A stretch of 64,000 bases of DNA from Cryptomeria japonica. Lineage: Eukaryota; Streptophyta; Pinopsida; Cupressales; Cupressaceae. Below, piece after piece: positions 58,921 to 64,000 of this stretch; position 1 is the stretch's first letter; every line of letters starts with the position of its first letter. Location: the NCBI RefSeq assembly GCF_030272615.1, contig NC_081406.1, positions 170,109,361 through 170,173,360 of the forward strand, given 5' to 3'. The position numbers and the translations under genes were made by a program. The notes below the pieces were generated by a model. It was not told where the DNA came from and made no database searches. It saw only the letters and a list, made by a program, of their open reading frames with translations.

Positions 58921-59556
58921 ATTTATTTGTTAGTCATTACAATGTTAAGTGGTGATTAGTCTCTACTAAGAGCAATAGTTTGAAGTAGATAACTCAATGC
59001 ATACACTTAACGAACCAACAAACCCCAAATTAAGTAATTTACTATCATAGAGAGGCTCATTTAATTATCAACTAGGGATGTATCTAGTTTAATAATGCTA
59101 GCATTATATGTCTAACCAAGGACTCTGTAAGACACCTATCGTTGCATAAAGAGAACTAAGATTCAACAATTAATTGAAACAAAAGCAATGTTGGACTATA
59201 AACCTACCTACACAATAGTTTCTATGAGTAACTGGAAAGTAACTCAGTAGTGGCTATGAATTGTGTAGTGTTATGATTGTGCTATAACTTGAACTCACAA
59301 TCTAGACTATTAACATCATTAATGGATTATTTGCATCTAACTAAGTAAGAACAATTATAACAACTAATATATGAAAGTAAGTAAGAAAGTAAACTAATGC
59401 TAAATTAATGAAGCTAACTATAAGAGGATTACACTAGCTCAAGTGGCCCTTGCTTGAGGGATGAAACCTCTAATCACAAAGTATTCTTGACTCGACACAT
59501 CATTAATCATTCACTTTATTCATCTTTAACAATATATAACTACAATGTCATAAAAT
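58921..59556. other. AT-rich intergenic sequence
   Basis: No feature recognised. Confidence 0.6.
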
Positions 59557-60712
59557 TGTGCCTCCTGCAATTTTAACCACATTTGAAGTCCTCACTTTGG
59601 TGACGACACCCTCCTTTCTGACCAGGACCTCTTTTTGTATGTTCACCCCATTGAACCCTTCCTTTTTGAGCCCCAAGATATGGTAGGATAGGGGCATGGT
59701 GCCCCAGTCCCCCCTAGGACAGGGGCGTGGCGCATCTGTCCTCCTTCGACAAGGGCGTGGTGCCCCTATCCCACCCTCTTAGGGTGACCCCAGGATAGGT
59801 CCCCTTAGCCCTATCTGCACTTTGGGATCCCAAATCTCCCCGATGTCATCCTTTGATGAGATGAATTAATCTTCTGAGGCATGCATAAAAGGGAGTTGGT
59901 TTTCCCATTTGTGGGGGGCGAAATTCAAGCGAAGAGATTATAAGCAAACATAGTATACATGATCAAGCATTCAAGTCTTTTTCATTCATCCATTGGACCA
60001 ATATTACAACATTCATTTGCAAGCATGTGTGTGTGTTAGGGTTTTTTCATGTTACATGCCATTTCATGCAACACTTGTGATTACATTCAAGAAGTAAAGC
60101 AATCATCATCAACAAGTTGCAGATCTACAAGGTATACATTTTCATTGATTGCATTCAAGCATTTGCAATTACTTAATTTCAAGGTTGATTCCTCAACTAG
60201 GGTTTGACTGAAGTAAACCCCTATCCACAACCTTTCTCCCCTTCTTTTATGTGTGTAGGTTGTAGGTGTATAGCTGTAATTGCAAGTTTGGGCCTCATTT
60301 GCAACGATGAAAGAACCTTTTTCGTTTTGCAGATTTTGTGAAGGACCGTGTACATTGTCGCCATGGTCCCGATGACTTTTCTCCAAATTTGCAAGATAGA
60401 TCCGTATCAATCTAATTAGCTCAGATCCGAAGTTACAACGCGATCTCAAACTGGTAGCTCCTCATTTCACTCAATCTCTCTCTTTGTTCCACATAGTCAA
60501 CAAGTAAACTTTCTCATTTACAAAAGAGGGTAAATCACACTTCAACCCTTGTAATCCATTTGGAATTCACATCCTTGTTTCCCTTGGATTTGGATCTAGT
60601 GGATTCAAGCCCCTCTTTTGAATGTAAAGTTCCTCCAAGTGAAAATCATCCTAGTGACTTCCTTTCTCTCTCCTAGGTGGGGAGTCACTAGGGTCCAATT
60701 TTCCACTTTACA
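59557..60712 (+). mobile_element. 5' LTR of a further LTR element
   Basis: Starts TGTGCCTCC and ends CCACTTTACA, immediately before a primer-binding site. About the same length (1.16 kb) as the related minus-strand solo LTR. It contains three palindromic GC-rich units at 59686-59771. The 3' LTR is outside the window. Confidence 0.75.
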
Positions 60713-60715
60713 TTT

Positions 60716-60733
60716 TGGTGAACCCGACGACTT
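60716..60733 (+). other. Primer-binding site
   Basis: TGGTGAACCCGACGACTT, three bases after the LTR end TACA. The position is typical for Ty3/gypsy elements. Confidence 0.65.
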
Positions 60734-61560
60734 ATGCATTAATTCTGATTTCTCATTATTTGATCTGATTAATTGCAATTTCAATTTCAAATTTTCATTT
60801 CTAAGTTTGATCTATATGCAAATTTTAGAGTTTAATTGCATAAAAACACTAATTTTTCATTTTGAGAAAATTGAGCTTGTGAAGTGTAAAATTTTAATTA
60901 CTTATTTCAGATCTGATTTCTATTTCAAAATTGCAATTCAAATTTGTCTCTTTATTCTAAAAATTCAGTGGTTAAATCATAAAACCCTATTTTTTAAGAT
61001 TCTTTTATTTTCGACCTTTGACCGCAAGTTTGATCGATCAAGACATCTCCAAATCGGCTGTTTTTTTGGATTCTGCATTGAATCATAATTTCTATCATCA
61101 TTGATAATTTTGAAAAAAATTGGTTGGACCATGTGCACTTTCTCCACAGTCCTCGACTTTTTTCCCAAAATTTTGGGAGACGGAATTGACTGTATTTTTC
61201 TACTCAAATCCAGAAAATCAGTGTACTTTATCAATTTTAACACTCTCTAAGGTCAAACAAAAATTCAAAATTCATCACATTCAAATCTTACATTGATTTT
61301 CATAAAAGGTCCTAATTTTAGGTATGCTTTTCCAACAAGTTCAGATTTTAATTAAGAGGCTTTGAATGACAATTAATAAATTGGATTTACTTGCTCTTTC
61401 ACATATGATTACATTGCTTTTTGCATATATTTAATATAATCATGTGTAGGATAAGAGTTTCTTTCATTTCCTATTGCTTCTCTTTATTCACAACACTTAG
61501 TCATATTGTGTTGTCAGGATTTCGAAATTATTTTCTTTTCAATTAGATCTCAAAGCTTTC
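60734..61560 (+). other. Leader of the element starting at 59557
   Basis: AT-rich leader with no supported coding region. Confidence 0.5.
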
Positions 61561-62793
61561 ATGTATCATTTGTGTTGCATTATGGTGATATTGTTAACAA
61601 AATGCATTTCCTATGTTAACCACCTTAAAGCTTTTGTAGATACTAAACCTAGAGATCCTAACCTTTGTACCTCTCCTAGGGTATCTTGTGTGTATGAGAT
61701 GAGAACTAATGCTTTAACCAATGATCTCTCTAAAAAAGAGCAAGCATTGGAACGTAACATGGATCTATATTCTTCTTCTACACATACCCTTGAGCGGGAG
61801 GGGGGGGGGGGGGGGGTGCAATATCAAAACATCAACATTCTTACATCTTTAGATCCTCCTTATTCTCCTAAGGCCTATCTTCAACATCAAAGTATATGTA
61901 GGGAGGATGATGCCATGCATTTTATTCATGACCTTTCCCCTCGCATAGAAATAATTAAAAATGAGCTTTTAGATGATGAAGATATTCTTCCTCAATCCCT
62001 CAAAAAGGATAAGCTTGATAAAGGAAAAGAGTTTGTCATTTCACATGATACTCCTCCTTCATCTACAAATCCTTTTATGCCTCTTTACACATCAATTTTC
62101 AAAGAAATTCATGATCTTTTTCCTCCCTCTAGTCAATTCTAATATTCTTATAGTCGTGGCTTTCATATAATTACAAAACAAGGTTTTAAAGGACAAGGAA
62201 ATGGGAAATTTGAGCATGGAATTCGTGTCCCCATAAATCCTCCTACACAAACTACTACAAGAGACCTAGGAAGTGGTACCCCTCTTTCTATGGATGAATT
62301 CCTTCGACTTCAAAACTTTAAAGATTACCTTCAAAGACAACAAATCAAGAGAGCCCGCAAGAATGCTTCTTCTTCAAAACGTCCTTTTTGTTCATTTCAT
62401 AAAACCCATGACCATGACGATTGCCCTGACTTTCAAAAATCTATTCAAGATGGCATAGATAGTGGAAAAATTAAAATTGTGGATAATGAAACTTATTCTC
62501 CTAACAAACCCTCTCCATTATGTCAAGACAATATTTACCATCTTGACAGATTAGCTGCAAGAATCTATTGGAGATTGAAACATGACAAGAACATTTCCAT
62601 TGCTCCTCAAAATAAAAACAAAAATCTTAAGCAAGTGAAAGATAATGAATATTGTATTTTTCATGATTCATATTCACATTCTCTTGGAAAATGTTATGAA
62701 TTTAAGAAATTTGTTCAACTGCAATATGATCTTACACAAATTTGTCTCACAACACATCTAGCTATATTTCTTGGTAAAAACATAGTGCCTTAG
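61561..62793 (+). pseudogene. Gag-side ORF with G-patch and two Cys/His knuckles (Tat-related)
   Basis: One frame of 410 codons is interrupted once, by TAA at 62140-62142. After the stop, GFHIITKQGFKGQGNGKFEH is a G-patch. Then CSFHKTHDHDDCPDF followed by IQDGIDSGKIKIVDN matches the knuckle and following helix of the 16-kb Tat element (CEFHKSKGHKTGNC, then VQDLIDRGDIEIE). A second knuckle, CIFHDSYSHSLGKC, comes later. The order G-patch then knuckle is the reverse of the Tat element at 51.8-49.1 kb. No protease, RT or integrase follows inside the window, so the element is probably non-autonomous, though its end is not seen. An 18-G run at about 61800-61817 lies in the frame. Confidence 0.75.
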
Positions 62794-64000
62794 CACTTCT
62801 TTTCCCTCCAGGTTGCTCTTCACCCTATGGTATAATTAGCCCATTTAATGGGAGATCTTTATCATTCATGGTGGTATTTATTCACTTTAACATACTTTGG
62901 GGAAGCAAAATGAAGTCTATTTTTCTTCTTCTTTCTATACATTTATCTCTATGTTTGTGCATTATTCATTATTAGATCTCTTTTCTTGCATAGGGTTATT
63001 CTTTTGTGAGCATATGATTATTCTTTGGTTTCCCTCTTTGCTTGGAGAGGGGCATCTTTAATGAGTATTGCAATTCTTCTCTTTCCTTCATTCTCTTGGA
63101 AATCTTACCTCTTCTATGGTTTCGATTATTCACAAGCATGATACACCCCTTAGTAGGGAATGATCTCTTGAGAAGTATGTATCCCTTCCTTGAAAGGATT
63201 TGTTCCACTAGGAAGACATATCACTTGAAAATAATCACCATCAGAAAATTTGTAATGTTTCTCCTTGTTCTCCTCACTTAGGGGGCAAGGATTTTCCCTC
63301 CTTTCCCTTTCTTTCTTTCTCACTTATTATTATTTACTTTAGGGGCTGCATTTTTCACACGTGATTATCATTTCTTACAATGGTATGATTTTATGATTAA
63401 TCCCCCTTGGGGAATATGTGATGCTTTTTCTCTCTTCCTTTTGAAGATTACCACTTCTTGAGACATGTATTTTACATTTACTAATGTATTTTCTTGCATA
63501 TGTTCATATAAGTTCATTGCACATTTTCTTGTGTTTAATCTCTCTCTAGTAGATTGTATAAGCTCTTCTCATTGTCCCTTAGCTTGGGGGCAATAATCCC
63601 TCTCTCTCTTTCTCTAGGGATCCACTTTGCCCTATTAAGTGGATGGTGTGAGTTATATTACTTGATGTCATTCCTTGTGCACAATTATTGGTTGTTGGCT
63701 CAAGGATTCTCTCTTATACAAGAGGTGTTAGTCCTTGACTACGACCTCTTTCACACTTGGTAATGTACATTTATGATAAATCCAACCATCCCTCATTGAG
63801 AATCCCTTTCACCTAGGAATAGGAGGAAGGATTGCATTCCCCTTCTCTCCTTTGCTTTGTTCTAGAAGATGCTATATTTGTCTAAGATAAAGCCTCTTGG
63901 GGTAGATGTATTTTGAACAAGGATCTCTTCTCCTCCAAGGATCTCCTTTACACTTACGACAAGATATCTCTTCTCAACTATCTTATCCTTGTTTGAAGAG
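62794..64000 (+). other. Internal region of the same element, no gene recognised
   Basis: Pyrimidine-rich sequence with repeated TCTCTTTCTCT-like words; no domain is visible in any frame up to the window end. Confidence 0.5.

Overview
This window looks like a stretch of a large, repeat-rich seed-plant nuclear genome, most likely a gymnosperm such as a conifer. That is inferred from AT-rich intergenic DNA, nested LTR retrotransposons, decayed LINEs and a lone intron-containing R2R3-MYB gene; no taxonomic marker was seen.

Layout. 1-6174: 3' part of a decayed Ty1/copia element with its 3' LTR, interrupted by a 1-kb solo LTR and a 1-kb terminal-inverted-repeat DNA element. 6798-12163: a solo LTR resembling that copia LTR, split by a 4-kb solo LTR of another family (5-bp target duplication TATCT). 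12.2-14.7 kb: intergenic, with a LINE tail and a tRNA-derived SINE. 15009-17243: the one convincing host gene, a three-exon R2R3-MYB with the bHLH-interaction signature. 18.7-20.7 kb: LINE RNase H remnant split by an old LTR. 21.3-29.5 kb: a decayed minus-strand LINE lying directly downstream of an LTR-like sequence with a primer-binding site. 30.7-32.7 and 39.0-40.1 kb: two halves of a plus-strand LINE, separated by an element with an array of hairpin units and a decayed ORF of about 1250 codons that I do not recognise. 40331-56523: an almost complete 16.2-kb minus-strand Ty3/gypsy element of the Tat type (dual RNase H, G-patch), with 765-bp LTRs that differ at one base by eye. 56.9-58.9 kb: copia remnant split by a minus-strand solo LTR (target duplication AGTGC). 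59557-64000: 5' LTR, primer-binding site and gag-side ORF of a further, apparently non-autonomous element running off the window.

The most interesting unit is the Tat element. Convergent to gag-pol it carries an antisense plant-mobile-domain gene with a likely intron. Both transcription units begin with arrays of the same 10-bp motif (CGCGTCTGTG) repeated every 20 bp and in the same transcript sense. The antisense intron also contains seven hairpin units with a conserved 15-nt loop and arms that change together. Similar arrays of palindromic units with co-varying arms occur in three other unrelated repeats here (9.1 kb, 32.8-33.9 kb, 58.1/59.7 kb). The element is flanked by a 136-bp direct duplication instead of the usual 5 bp. 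Its internal stop codons are all of a kind that one C-to-T change creates, although the LTRs are almost unchanged.
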